From contig CAWBKU010000005.1 in NCBI GenBank assembly GCA_963789535.1, positions 124,001 through 188,000 of the forward strand: 64,000 nt of DNA, read 5' to 3'. The position numbers were made by a program, and so were the translations under genes. The notes under the pieces are model-generated. The model ran no database searches and had not been told where the DNA came from. It was given only the letters and a program-made list of their open reading frames with translations. This DNA comes from CAVXHQ01 sp963789535 (GTDB taxonomy: Bacteria > Pseudomonadota > Alphaproteobacteria > Rhodobacterales > Rhodobacteraceae). Below, one piece after another: positions 28,974-38,127 of the stretch; within the stretch, counting starts at the first letter, position 1; the number at the start of each line of letters is the position of its first letter.

Positions 28974-29414
28974 TCACTCGCCGGTATCGAGGCTCGCGAG
29001 GAAGGCGTAGATGTCGGTCGCCTGACCGGCATCGCGGACCTGATAGGCCATCTTGCCGCGGGCGCGGTTGTCGTCGAGCGCCGTCCGCAGATACCCTGTC
29101 GGATCCTGCACATAGGCGACGAAGTTCTCTTCGGTCCACATCGCCCCGGTCGCGCCGAGCTCGAGCATCGAATCGCCGTAGTTGAAATCGGGCTCTTGCC
29201 CGATGCCGCGGCTGACGATGTTGTAGAGGTTCGGACCGGTCTGGGCGTTGCGCCCGGCCAGCGTCTCGCCCGCGTCGTTGACGACGACGTGGCAGGCGAC
29301 GCACTGCCGGTTGAACTGTTCCCCGCCCGCTGCGGCGTCACCGGAGGCATGTGCATCAGCGAAAACGGGGCCTGCCAACAGCGCAAGCGCGGCGGCGGCG
29401 GTAAATGTCTTCAT
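28974..29414 (-). CDS. cycA: Cytochrome c2
   Basis: The 146-residue periplasmic protein shuttles electrons from the bc1 complex to the photosynthetic reaction centre or to cytochrome oxidase. It has a signal peptide ending VFA-DA (residue 19), heme motif CVACH (C38, C41, H42), the GRNAQTGPNLYNIVSRGIG block and the axial methionine in RGKMAY (Met122). This arrangement closely follows Rhodobacter cytochrome c2, including the FVAYVQDPTGYL helix. It has its own terminator. The pairing with petABC in the same window supports a role in cyclic electron flow. Confidence 0.92.
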   Translation of the reverse strand: MKTFTAAAALALLAGPVFADAHASGDAAAGGEQFNRQCVACHVVVNDAGETLAGRNAQTGPNLYNIVSRGIGQEPDFNYGDSMLELGATGAMWTEENFVAYVQDPTGYLRTALDDNRARGKMAYQVRDAGQATDIYAFLASLDTGE

Positions 29415-29523
29415 CGTTTAGCTCCCATCGAGGTCATACGTGATTGCCCCATCGAGAACGAACATAACGCACCCCGCGCGCCGGTCCAGCCCCCACGCGA
29501 AAATGTGTTGAGCCCCCCGGGCG

Positions 29524-30612
29524 TCATCCGGGGGTCTCGCCCGGGATCACCAGCGTCATCGCGACGCCGCCGTCCGACACGATCTCGACGTCGTCGCAAC
29601 CGAGGCCGAGGGCGGCCCCGCGCAACACCTTCATGCCGAGGTTCTCCTCGATGTCCGGCGCATATCCGACGCCGTCGTCGGCAAAGGTGATCCGGTAGCT
29701 GCCCCCCGGCAGGGCGCGCGCCCGGACCGTTACCGTGCCATCGCGCCCGTCCGGAAAGGCGTGCTTGATCGAATTGGACACGAATTCGTTCAGCAGCACG
29801 CCAAACCCCGAGGCGCGGCGGGACGAGATCTCGAATTCCTCCATGTCGATGTCCAGACGCACGCCCTCGGGCAGTTGCGCCTCGATGAGCGCGCCCAGAC
29901 GGTCGGTCAGCCGCGCGAGGCCGATCCGGTCGTCGTCGCTGCCGCGATAGATTTCCGCGTGCAGGGCCGCCACGCCTTCGATATGCAGCAGCGCCTTGTC
30001 GAGGGCGGCGCGCGTCTCCTCCTTTTGCGCCGCACGCCGTTGCAGGCGGATCAGCGACGAGACCGATTGCAGCGAATTCTTGGTGCGGTGGTCGATCTCG
30101 CGGCGCATCAGGTCGCCGGTGCGCAGCGAATGCAGATGCTCGATCCGCAGCATCACCTGCCGCGCCAGCACCCGCAGGGTATCGCGTTGCAGCGGCGTCA
30201 GTTCGCGCGGAACGTAGTCGAGCACGCAGAGCGTGCCGATCGGCAGGCCGTTCGGCGCCTTGAGCAGCGCACCGGCATAGAACCGCGCCTCGGGTCCGGC
30301 GCAGACGACCGGGTTGTCGGCGGTGCGCCGATCCAGCGTCAGGTCGCCGATCTCGAGGAATTCCTCGGTCAGGAGCGTATGGCCGCAGATCGCGGCGTCG
30401 AGCGTCGTTTCAGGTGCATCGAAGCCGTGCGCCGACTTGAACCACTGGCGATGGCCGTCGACGAGGGTGACAAGCGACACCGGGCACTCGGTCAGGCGGG
30501 CGGCGAGGGCAGTGATCTCGTCGAACTCCACATCGGGCGAGGTGTCGAGGATCTCGTAGGACCGGAGCGTCAGAAGCCGCTCCCGCTCGTTGTCGTGCGG
30601 TTCGGCTAACAT
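29524..30612 (-). CDS. GAF-domain sensor histidine kinase, HWE/HisKA_2 type
   Basis: The 362-residue soluble kinase has an N-terminal GAF domain (about residues 20-150, with AAICGHTLL and LPIGTLCVLD) and a HisKA_2 phosphoacceptor helix (MRREIDHRTKNSLQSVSSLIRLQ). The C-terminal HATPase domain contains LLNEFVSNSIKHAF (N box) and FADDGVGYAPDIEENLGMKV (G box). Kinases of this type often feed the general stress response of alphaproteobacteria, but no phyR, nepR or ecfG gene is nearby. The GAF ligand is unknown. The start MLAEPHDNERERLL at 30612 is chosen on the conserved N-terminal pattern. Confidence 0.9.
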   Translation of the reverse strand: MLAEPHDNERERLLTLRSYEILDTSPDVEFDEITALAARLTECPVSLVTLVDGHRQWFKSAHGFDAPETTLDAAICGHTLLTEEFLEIGDLTLDRRTADNPVVCAGPEARFYAGALLKAPNGLPIGTLCVLDYVPRELTPLQRDTLRVLARQVMLRIEHLHSLRTGDLMRREIDHRTKNSLQSVSSLIRLQRRAAQKEETRAALDKALLHIEGVAALHAEIYRGSDDDRIGLARLTDRLGALIEAQLPEGVRLDIDMEEFEISSRRASGFGVLLNEFVSNSIKHAFPDGRDGTVTVRARALPGGSYRITFADDGVGYAPDIEENLGMKVLRGAALGLGCDDVEIVSDGGVAMTLVIPGETPG

Positions 30613-30776
30613 GGCGTGGGCCTCGGAATTTGGGGCATCACTCGGAACGGGACGGCTGTGCAGCATCGGCGACAATATCGCCCGGATCGGGAAAGCTGTC
30701 TACTAACTTTGACGTAGTGGCATGTCGTTCTTAACGCTTTCGTCCGGGCGCCGCGAGTCACTCTTCAAAGGGGGGG

Positions 30777-30792
30777 GGGGCGCAGCCGCCCC
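30777..30792 (-). terminator. GC hairpin next to a run of 11 G after the SCO gene
   Basis: GGGGCG (30777-30782), a CAGC loop and CGCCCC (30787-30792) form a short strong hairpin 24 bases past the SCO stop on the minus strand. It is embedded in an 11-base homopolymeric G tract (30770-30780). Confidence 0.55.
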
Positions 30793-30815
30793 GGAAGGCG
30801 CTGCACCGTCGCTCT

Positions 30816-31454
30816 TCAGATGGCGTCGATATAACAGGCCGTCGTCTCGGCGATCCGCTCGGCCGTATCCGTCGAGCGGAACAGGTCGACCACGCCAAGA
30901 TCGGGAAGCGTGAGGTAGGTAAAGCCGGAGTGGCTCATCAGATAGGACTCCCCGCCCGTCCCCGCCCGCTCGCCATAGATCTTGTAGGCGGCGATTGCGC
31001 CGCGCACCTGCTCCTCCGACCCGGTCAGGCCCAGCATCCGCACGTCGATGACGTCGGTGAATTCTGCCAGTCGTTCGGGCGTGTCGCGCTCGGGGTCGAT
31101 GGTGATGAACACCGGCAGGACGACGTGCCCTTCGGCGGCCAGCAGATCGACCGCGTCGGCGTTGCGCACGGCGTCGAGGGGGCAGACGTCGGGGCAGGAC
31201 GTATAGCCGAAGTAGACGAGCGTCGGGCCGGTGATGACGTCCGCGTCCGTCACCTCGCGCCCGGTCTCGTCGACGAGGGCAAAGGGCCCGCCGATACCGC
31301 TGCCGGCGACGGCGGTGCTGGCACAGGCCGCAAAGGCGCCCGTGCCGTCGCGCAGCGCCGCCAGGATGAAGACGCCGGACGCCGCCGCCACGGCAGCGAT
31401 ACCGCCGAGGACAAGCCGGATCATTGGCCCGTCGCCGGCGATGTCATGTGCCAT
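30816..31454 (-). CDS. SCO1/SenC-family copper chaperone
   Basis: The 212-residue protein has an N-terminal signal anchor (IRLVLGGIAAVAAASGVFILAAL) and a thioredoxin-like domain. The copper-binding CxxxC motif is in FGYTSCPDVCPLDAVRNAD, and the distal histidine ligand is in SHSGFTYL. SCO proteins help build the CuA site of cytochrome oxidase, and in Rhodobacter capsulatus SenC affects photosynthesis gene expression. MIRLV at 31424 is an alternative start. It is probably co-transcribed with the ferric-reductase-like gene just upstream. Confidence 0.9.
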   Translation of the reverse strand: MAHDIAGDGPMIRLVLGGIAAVAAASGVFILAALRDGTGAFAACASTAVAGSGIGGPFALVDETGREVTDADVITGPTLVYFGYTSCPDVCPLDAVRNADAVDLLAAEGHVVLPVFITIDPERDTPERLAEFTDVIDVRMLGLTGSEEQVRGAIAAYKIYGERAGTGGESYLMSHSGFTYLTLPDLGVVDLFRSTDTAERIAETTACYIDAI

Positions 31455-31505
31455 CGTTGTCCGTTTCTCTCGGTGCTCGACGCCGCGGCGCGACGACAGC
31501 GGCGG

Positions 31506-32216
31506 TCACGAAGCGCCGGCAGGCGTCTGCTCTCGCCCCCGCGACCGGCGCCACGTCGCCGACGATGCCGCGACCTGAAGGATCAGCACGATCCCGACCA
31601 GTCCGACGAACGGCCACTGGAACCAGTTCGGGTCAGGTGTCTGGCGGTGAAAGTCGAGGAAATGCATGAACAGGAAATAGCCCGTGTGCACCACCGACAG
31701 CCACCACAGCACATAGGTGCCCTGCTGCACGAACTTCCACACCGGGGTGCCCAGCCACCGCAGGCTGAGGTCATTGGACGTAAGCGCCAGAACCGCACCG
31801 TAGAGCAGGGCGAGGACGCCGATCAGATTGGCGAGGCCGAAGCCCTGCTGGACCATGACATAGCGTTCGAGACCCGGGTGAAACTCGAATCCCACGAGGC
31901 GCATGAGGTCGACCTCGACCCAGCCGATCAGGATGATGATGGAATGGACCAGCGCCAGAACGACGGCATAGATCCCCAGTTCGCGCCGGTAGGGCAGGAT
32001 TTTCGTGAATCGCCGCCACAGGCGCGACAGCGGCCCCAGCGCCATCGCGAACGCGACCAGCACCAGAGAAACGTCGCCGAAGGCCCGGTTCCAGCGGTGC
32101 ATCGGCGACCATTCCGCCCGGCTGTCGAGAAAGACGGCCATGAAGGTCGCCCCCAGCATGAGGATGACGAGGTGACGCAGCCACCAGCGATTCAGGAACG
32201 GGTTTTCTGCTTTCAT
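31506..32216 (-). CDS. Ferric-reductase-like heme membrane protein
   Basis: The 236-residue protein has six to seven hydrophobic helices and the layout of the ferric reductase-like transmembrane domain (as in MsrQ/YedZ). Likely heme-ligand histidines occur in LALVHSIIILIGW and SVVHTGYFLFMHFLDFHR. The partner reductase, if any, is not adjacent. A GAGGA site lies close upstream of the ATG. The gene precedes the SCO gene by about 50 bases on the same strand, which suggests a shared role in copper/heme redox assembly. Confidence 0.83.
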   Translation of the reverse strand: MKAENPFLNRWWLRHLVILMLGATFMAVFLDSRAEWSPMHRWNRAFGDVSLVLVAFAMALGPLSRLWRRFTKILPYRRELGIYAVVLALVHSIIILIGWVEVDLMRLVGFEFHPGLERYVMVQQGFGLANLIGVLALLYGAVLALTSNDLSLRWLGTPVWKFVQQGTYVLWWLSVVHTGYFLFMHFLDFHRQTPDPNWFQWPFVGLVGIVLILQVAASSATWRRSRGREQTPAGAS

Positions 32217-32406
32217 TCTGTCCTCTGTCTGCACTTGCCGCCATGCGCCTCTGCCGCCACGATCCGGTCTGGCCGGTGCGGCCGGTATACCTGTCTTGCG
32301 GCAATCACCAAAGCCGGGGCAGGGGTGCGGCCGATAACGATTTCGGGATAGGGCCCGGTCTTTCCGTCGCAGGGCCGGGGCGTCCGCCGTCCCGGTGTGC
32401 GACAGC

Positions 32407-34326
32407 CTATGGCCGCGCCTTGACGGTGAGACCTGCCGCCTCGAGGGCGGTCGCCGCAATATCCGTCGCCGTCAGCCCCGCATCGGCATACATCGCATCG
32501 GGTGCAGCCTGATCGATATAGCGGTCCGGCAGCGTCATCGTGCGCACCTGACAGCGCCCGTCGAGCAGGCCGTCGTTGGCGAGGTCATGCAGCACCATCG
32601 CGCCGAACCCGCCCCGCGATCCCTGTTCGACGGTAATCAGCGCCTTGTGATGGCGCAGCAACTGCCGGATCAGCGCGTGGTCGAGCGGCTTGGCAAAGCG
32701 CGCATCGGCGAGCGTGACGGACGATCCCGCCTCCTCGATCCGCCGCGCGGCCTTGCGGCATTCGCCCAGATGCGCCCCGAACGACAGGATCGCCACGTCC
32801 GACCCCTCCTGCACGATGCGCCCCTTGCCGATCTCGAGCACCTCGCCCCGTTCCGGCATCGCCAGCCCCTCGCCCTCGCCGCGCGGATAGCGGAATGCGA
32901 TGGGGCCCGCGTCATAGGCGGCGGCGGTGCGGACCATGTGCAGGAGTTCCACTTCGTCGCCCGCCGCCATCACCACCATGTTCGGCAGGATCGACAGATA
33001 GCCGACATCGAAGGCGCCCGCATGGGTCGGCCCGTCGGCGCCGACGAGGCCCGCGCGGTCGATGGCGAATCGCACCGGCAGGTTCTGGAGCGCAACATCG
33101 TGCACGATCTGGTCGTAGCCGCGTTGCAGGAACGTCGAATAGATCGCCACGAACGGCTTGAGACCGCTGGCGGCCATGCCGGCGGCAAAGGTGACGCCGT
33201 GCTGCTCGGCGATGCCGACGTCGAATACACGGGTCGGGAACTGGCGGGCCATGATGTCGACGCCGGTGCCCGAGGGCATCGCGGCGGTGACGGCGACGAT
33301 GGCCTTGTCGCGCGCCGCCTCGTCGGTCAGGGCACGCCCGAAAATGGAGGTGTAGGACGGCGCGTTCGAGGTCGATTTCTTCTGCTCGCCGGTGCCGACG
33401 TTGAATTTCGCGACACCGTGATATTTGTCCGCCGACTGCTCGGCAGGGGCGTATCCCTTGCCCTTGACGGTGCAGACATGGATCAGGATCGGCCCGTTCG
33501 CCTGCACCTTCACGGTCCGCAGCACCGGCAGGAGCTGCGACAGGTCGTGCCCGTCGATGGGGCCGAGGTAGGAAAAGCCCAGTTGCTCGAACAGCGTGCT
33601 TTCCGCCGAGAGGGCGCCCGTCACCAGTTGCCGCGCCCGCTTGGCATGGCCGCGCAGCGGACCGGGCAGCGCCTTCTCGAACCCCTCGGCCATCTTGTGC
33701 ATCTGTCCCAGCGGCCCCGCATAGAGGCCGGAGAGGTATTTCGACATCGCGCCCACGGGGGGGGCGATCGACATCTCGTTGTCGTTCAGGATCACGATCA
33801 GGCGCCGACCCTGCGCGCCGGCGTTGTTCATCGCCTCATAGGCCATGCCCGCGCTGATCGAGCCGTCGCCGATCACCGCGATCGCGTCGCCCGTCTCCAT
33901 CCCGAGATCGCGGCCCACCGCGAACCCGAGGGCGGCAGAGATCGAGGTGGACGAATGTGCGGCGCCGAACGGGTCGAATTCGCTCTCGGCCCGCTTGGTA
34001 AAGCCCGACAGCCCGCCCTCCTGCCGAAGGGTCCGCATCCGGTCGCGTCGCCCGGTCAGCACCTTGTGCGGATAGCACTGGTGGCCGACGTCCCAGATGA
34101 GCTTGTCGCGCGGCGTGTCGAACACCGCGTGGATCGCCACGGCGAGTTCCACGACGCCCAGCGAAGAGCCCAGATGGCCGCCGGTCTCGGAGACGACCGA
34201 CACCACCTCGGCGCGCAGTTCGTCGGCCAGCGTCCGCAAGGCGGCGTCGGTCATCGAGCGCAGACCCTCGGCGCCCTTCAGGCGGTCGAGCGTGGGCGTG
34301 GCGGGGCGGCGGGGGGCGTCTGTCAT
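32407..34326 (-). CDS. dxs: 1-deoxy-D-xylulose-5-phosphate synthase
   Basis: This TPP-dependent enzyme makes DXP from pyruvate and glyceraldehyde-3-phosphate, the first step of the MEP isoprenoid pathway that feeds carotenoids, quinones and the bacteriochlorophyll tail. The 639-residue protein has the GGHLGSSLGVVELAVAIH start region, the TPP motif GDGSISAGMAYEAMNNAG...NDN, FDVGIAEQHGVTFAAGMA with the catalytic glutamate, and the transketolase C-terminal domain. The ATG at 34326 is preceded by AAAGGA. Rhodobacter species often have more than one dxs; only one is in this window. Confidence 0.97.
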   Translation of the reverse strand: MTDAPRRPATPTLDRLKGAEGLRSMTDAALRTLADELRAEVVSVVSETGGHLGSSLGVVELAVAIHAVFDTPRDKLIWDVGHQCYPHKVLTGRRDRMRTLRQEGGLSGFTKRAESEFDPFGAAHSSTSISAALGFAVGRDLGMETGDAIAVIGDGSISAGMAYEAMNNAGAQGRRLIVILNDNEMSIAPPVGAMSKYLSGLYAGPLGQMHKMAEGFEKALPGPLRGHAKRARQLVTGALSAESTLFEQLGFSYLGPIDGHDLSQLLPVLRTVKVQANGPILIHVCTVKGKGYAPAEQSADKYHGVAKFNVGTGEQKKSTSNAPSYTSIFGRALTDEAARDKAIVAVTAAMPSGTGVDIMARQFPTRVFDVGIAEQHGVTFAAGMAASGLKPFVAIYSTFLQRGYDQIVHDVALQNLPVRFAIDRAGLVGADGPTHAGAFDVGYLSILPNMVVMAAGDEVELLHMVRTAAAYDAGPIAFRYPRGEGEGLAMPERGEVLEIGKGRIVQEGSDVAILSFGAHLGECRKAARRIEEAGSSVTLADARFAKPLDHALIRQLLRHHKALITVEQGSRGGFGAMVLHDLANDGLLDGRCQVRTMTLPDRYIDQAAPDAMYADAGLTATDIAATALEAAGLTVKARP

Positions 34327-34662
34327 CGGTGGTCCTTTGCAGGCGGTAGAGACGTGCAGACAGAGTATGCCGCAGGATGACGAGAGGCGCCATGGCCGCG
34401 TGGCCACGGCACCTCTCGGGTCGCCGACGGGCAGGTCCGGCCGGCGTGGGGACGGGCGGGACCGCGCGGGCGCCACGAGGCGGCGCCGCAGGTCGGCGGC
34501 AGCATGGCGGGGGGAAGTGCCAACTGCGTCGTCAGCATGCGCGCCCCGCTACGGAGCGGGCCGTCACGGCTCTTGCAGGCCTCGTGCAGAGGGTCGCCTT
34601 GCGCGCGCCGCCGGTTCGCGTAGCCTCTCGCACAGCCCCGTCCCCGTCGCGCAGAGGCGCCC
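34327..34662. other. Divergent intergenic region between dxs and the dipeptidase gene
   Basis: The 336 bases are very GC-rich and hold no frame with conserved motifs. Apart from the dxs ribosome binding site at the left edge I see no convincing promoter box, PpsR-type palindrome or repeat. Confidence 0.6.
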
Positions 34663-35745
34663 ATGACCCCGGACCCCAAGATCCCCGTCTTCGACGGCCA
34701 CAACGACCTCGCCCTGCGGCTCTATTCCCACCCGGACGCGCGCTCCGCGATCTGGGAGGGGACGGCGACCGGCCTGCCCGGCCCCGGCCACCTAGACCTG
34801 CCGCGCATGCGGCAGGGCGGGTTCGCGGGCGGTCTCTTCGCGATCTTCGTGCCTTCGCCCAACGACGGCGTCGGCGACATGGAGGCGATGATGCGCGCCG
34901 CCCGCTATGACCTGCCGCTGCCGCCGCTGATCGGGCACCTTGCGGCGCAGCCTGCGGCGCTGGCGATGGCGGGGCATCTGATGGCCCTCGAACGGCAGAG
35001 CCCGGAGGATTTCGTCTGGTGCCGCAGCGCCGCAGGGATCCGCGACGCCATGACGCACGGCCGGATCGCGGGGGTGCTGCACATGGAAGGGGCCGAAGCG
35101 ATCGACGAGGGCCTCGAGGCGCTGCATCTGTTCCATGCGATGGGCCTGCGCTCGCTCGGGCCGGTGTGGTCGCGGCCGACGATCTTCGGCCATGGCGTGC
35201 CGTTCCGGTATCCGGGCGCGCCCGACACCGGGCCGGGGCTGACCGACGCGGGAAAACGGCTCGTCGCGGAGTGCAACGCGCTGCGGATCATGATCGACCT
35301 CAGCCACCTGAACGCCAAGGGGATGGAGGATGTCGCCCACCTGTCGGACGCGCCGCTGTGCGCCACCCATTCCAACGCCCATGCGATCACCCCCTCGACG
35401 CGCAACCTGACGGACCGGCAACTGTCGGTGATCGCCGAGACGGGCGGCATGGTCGGCCTGAATTTCGCGACCGTCTTTCTGCGGCCCGACGGGCAGCAGA
35501 ATGCCGACACCACCTGGGAGCCTGTGCTGCGGCACCTCGATCATCTGATCGCGCATCTGGGCGAGGATCATGTGGGCCTTGGCTCCGACTTCGATGGCGC
35601 GGTGATCCCGCAGGGCATCGGCGACGTGGCGGGCCTGCCGGCACTGCTCGGCGCACTGGCGGCGCATGGCTATGACGAGGCGCTGCTGAACAAGATCGCG
35701 CACGGCAACTGGCTTGCGCACCTCGAGCGGACCTGGGGCGGCTGA
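34663..35745 (+). CDS. Membrane-dipeptidase family (M19) peptidase
   Basis: The 360-residue zinc-dependent dipeptidase resembles renal dipeptidase and its bacterial homologues. Metal-binding elements visible are FDGHNDLA near the N-terminus (HxD), the bridging glutamate in LHMEGAEAI (about residue 145), a histidine in IDLSHLNAKG and ATHSNAHAITPSTRN, and the aspartate in VGLGSDFDGA near residue 308. No signal peptide is seen, so it is cytoplasmic. It is divergent from dxs and followed by two tandem hairpins before aroC. Confidence 0.93.
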   Translation: MTPDPKIPVFDGHNDLALRLYSHPDARSAIWEGTATGLPGPGHLDLPRMRQGGFAGGLFAIFVPSPNDGVGDMEAMMRAARYDLPLPPLIGHLAAQPAALAMAGHLMALERQSPEDFVWCRSAAGIRDAMTHGRIAGVLHMEGAEAIDEGLEALHLFHAMGLRSLGPVWSRPTIFGHGVPFRYPGAPDTGPGLTDAGKRLVAECNALRIMIDLSHLNAKGMEDVAHLSDAPLCATHSNAHAITPSTRNLTDRQLSVIAETGGMVGLNFATVFLRPDGQQNADTTWEPVLRHLDHLIAHLGEDHVGLGSDFDGAVIPQGIGDVAGLPALLGALAAHGYDEALLNKIAHGNWLAHLERTWGG

Positions 35746-35748
35746 CGC

Positions 35749-35771
35749 AAAATCCTTCGAGGAAGGATTTT
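35749..35771 (+). terminator. Palindromic hairpin 1 after the dipeptidase gene
   Basis: AAAATCCTTC (35749-35758) and GAAGGATTTT (35762-35771) form a perfect 10-bp stem with a 3-nt loop, three bases after the stop codon. The T-rich 3' arm makes a good intrinsic terminator. Confidence 0.75.
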
Positions 35772-35792
35772 GGCCCGCCCGCAACCGGCGAC

Positions 35793-35813
35793 AGAATTTT
35801 CGAAGAAAATTCT
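35793..35813 (+). terminator. Palindromic hairpin 2, in tandem with the previous one
   Basis: AGAATTTTC (35793-35801), loop GAA, GAAAATTCT (35805-35813): a perfect 9-bp stem. It has the same A/T-rich, TTCGAAGAA-centred design as hairpin 1, 21 bases away, in an otherwise GC-rich context. Confidence 0.7.
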
Positions 35814-35868
35814 TGGACCCCGACCCGCGTTTCGCCTATGCGGGCCGGGTCAGGAGGCGCGCGATCCC

Positions 35869-36981
35869 ATGTCCCACAACACATTCGGCCACCTGTTCCG
35901 TGTCACCACCTGGGGCGAGAGCCACGGCCCGGCGTTGGGCGCCACCGTCGACGGCTGCCCTCCCGGCATCGCGGTCGACGAAGCCCTGTTACAGCACTGG
36001 ATGGACCAGCGCCGGCCCGGGCAGAGCAAGCACACCACCCAGCGCAACGAGGCCGACGCGGTCGAGATCCTGTCGGGCGTCCATGAGGGGCTGACGACGG
36101 GCACGCCGGTGCAGCTCCTGATCCGCAACACCGACCAGCGGTCGAAGGATTATGGCGATATAGCGCGGACGTTCCGGCCCGGTCATGCCGACATCACCTA
36201 CCACCAGAAATACGGCCACCGCGATCCGCGCGGCGGCGGACGATCCTCGGCGCGCGAGACGGCGGCGCGGGTCGCGGCGGGGGGCCTCGCGCGGGCCGCA
36301 CTGGCCGTGCTGGCGCCCGGCCTGCAGGTCCGCGGCTACATGATCCAGATGGGGCCGAAACATATCGACCGCGCGCGGTTCGACTGGGACGAGATCGGGC
36401 GCAACGATTTCTGGTGCCCGGATGCGGGTGTCGTGGCCGAATGGGACGATTACCTCGACCATCTGCGCCGCCGCGACCACAATTCGGTCGGCGCCGCCAT
36501 CGAGGTGGTGGCGACCGGCACACCTCCCGGCCTCGGGGCGCCGGTCTATGGCAAGCTCGACACGGACCTCGCCGCCGCGATGATGAGCATCAACGCCGTA
36601 AAGGGCGTCGAGATCGGCGAGGGCATGTCCGCCGCCGCCCTGACAGGGCGCGACAATGCCGACGAGATCTTCATGGGGCCGGACGGAGCCTATTACGGCA
36701 GCAACCACGCGGGCGGCATCCTCGGCGGTATCTCGACCGGGCAGGACATCGTCGTGCGGTTCGCGGTGAAACCGACGTCGTCGATCCTGTCGACGCGGGC
36801 GTCGATCACCGTCGAGGGCGCGCCGACAGAGGTGGTCACGAAGGGCCGCCACGACCCCTGCGTCGGCATCCGCGCGGTGCCGGTGGGCGAGGCGATGATG
36901 GCTTGCGTCCTCCTCGACCATCTGCTGCGGGACCGGGGGCAGACGGGCGGCGTGCGCGGCCGGATCGGCGCGCCCGGCTGA
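35869..36981 (+). CDS. aroC: Chorismate synthase
   Basis: This FMN-dependent lyase converts EPSP to chorismate, the last shared step of aromatic amino acid synthesis. The 370-residue protein starts MSHNTFGHLFRVTTWGESHG, the canonical signature with the catalytic histidine. It also has RNTDQRSKDYGDI, GHADITYHQKYGHRDPRGGGRSSARETAARVAAG and SNHAGGILGGISTGQDI. ATG 35869 follows AGGAGG at a suitable distance. Full length. Confidence 0.98.
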   Translation: MSHNTFGHLFRVTTWGESHGPALGATVDGCPPGIAVDEALLQHWMDQRRPGQSKHTTQRNEADAVEILSGVHEGLTTGTPVQLLIRNTDQRSKDYGDIARTFRPGHADITYHQKYGHRDPRGGGRSSARETAARVAAGGLARAALAVLAPGLQVRGYMIQMGPKHIDRARFDWDEIGRNDFWCPDAGVVAEWDDYLDHLRRRDHNSVGAAIEVVATGTPPGLGAPVYGKLDTDLAAAMMSINAVKGVEIGEGMSAAALTGRDNADEIFMGPDGAYYGSNHAGGILGGISTGQDIVVRFAVKPTSSILSTRASITVEGAPTEVVTKGRHDPCVGIRAVPVGEAMMACVLLDHLLRDRGQTGGVRGRIGAPG

Positions 36982-36989
36982 GGCGGCGG

Positions 36990-37022
36990 ACCCTCCGGGG
37001 GGAGTTGTTGCGGCAACGTGAA
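36990..37022 (-). repeat. Dispersed intergenic repeat, copy 3
   Basis: On the minus strand the core TTCACGTTGCCGCAACAAC followed by TC (37022-37002) leads into CTCC-CCCC-GGAG (37004-36993). It lies between the convergent stops of aroC (36981) and the EamA gene (37033). Confidence 0.8.
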
Positions 37023-37032
37023 CGGGGGCCGG

Positions 37033-37953
37033 TCAACTGCCGCCGGGCGGCATTGCCTTGCGCTGTCGGGTGCGTTCGAGGCCAAGATAGCTCTCGCGCC
37101 AGATGATGAGGACGCCCGCGGAAATGATGAGGGCGGCGCCGCCCAGCACCATCAGGGTCGGCACCTCGTCGAAGAAGAACCAGCCGATGACGAGCGCGAG
37201 CAGCATGGAAACGTAGTCGAAGGGCGCGATCAGCGAGGCCTCGGCATAGCGGTAACTCGACGTCAAAAAGATCTGGCCGACGCCACCGAACAGACCGGCC
37301 GCGATCAGCAGCGCCAGTGTGGCCGGGGCGGGCCAGACCCAGCCCCACCAGAGCGTGGCAAGCGACAGCACCGAGGCGGTGACGGAGAACCAGAAGACGA
37401 TGGTCGCGGTCTTTTCGACCATGACCAGTTTACGCACGAAGACCTGCGCCAATGCCGCCGACAGCGCCGCGCCGAGGACGACGGCAACGCCGAGGCTCTC
37501 GCTCGGGTTCGGCGTGGCGTCGAGCGAGAGCCTCGGACTGATGATGACGAGCACGCCGACGAGACCGAGGCCGACAGCGCCGAGGCGAAAGGCGCGGACC
37601 TGCTCGCCGAGGAACATCGAGGCGAAGATCACGACGAGCAGGGGGGCGGCATAACCGATCGCCGTGACCTCGGGCAGCGGCAACAGGCCCAGCCCCGCGA
37701 ACCCCAGCGCCATGCCGCAGGTGCCGATCAGGCCGCGCCAGAGGTGGCCGAGGGGGTTCGCCGTCTCGAGGCCATGGCGCAACTCGCCCCGCATCAGCAG
37801 CCAGGCCACGATCACCGGAATGGCGAAGAACGAGCGGAAGAAGACCTGCTGACCGGGCGGCACCTCGGCGCTCGTCGTCTTGATGATCGAGGCCATGGCC
37901 ATGAAGATGCAGACCGAGCCGACCTTGAAGAGGATCGCCTTGAACGGTTGCAT
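37033..37953 (-). CDS. EamA-family (DMT superfamily) transporter
   Basis: The 306-residue inner membrane protein has ten predicted helices formed by two EamA repeats (first from about residue 8, second from about residue 155). The N-terminal MASIIKTTSAEVPPGQQVFFRSFFAIP and the central LGLLPLPEVTAIGYAAPLLVVIFA match the drug/metabolite exporter fold. The substrate is unknown. The tail after the last helix is short and basic (LERTRQRKAMPPGGS). Confidence 0.88.
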   Translation of the reverse strand: MQPFKAILFKVGSVCIFMAMASIIKTTSAEVPPGQQVFFRSFFAIPVIVAWLLMRGELRHGLETANPLGHLWRGLIGTCGMALGFAGLGLLPLPEVTAIGYAAPLLVVIFASMFLGEQVRAFRLGAVGLGLVGVLVIISPRLSLDATPNPSESLGVAVVLGAALSAALAQVFVRKLVMVEKTATIVFWFSVTASVLSLATLWWGWVWPAPATLALLIAAGLFGGVGQIFLTSSYRYAEASLIAPFDYVSMLLALVIGWFFFDEVPTLMVLGGAALIISAGVLIIWRESYLGLERTRQRKAMPPGGS

Positions 37954-38127
37954 CGGACCTCGCGGATGGGACGGGTGCAGCGTGGCGCAGCCAAGGGGCG
38001 AGGTAAAGGGGGCGGTCGGGCCTGCACGATCGCCGGTAGCGCCGAGGCGAAACGCACCGGAATGCCGACGCCGGACACTCCCGGCCGACCGGATCGGCGC
38101 AGCGCACCGCGGGCCGGCGGGGCGGTC

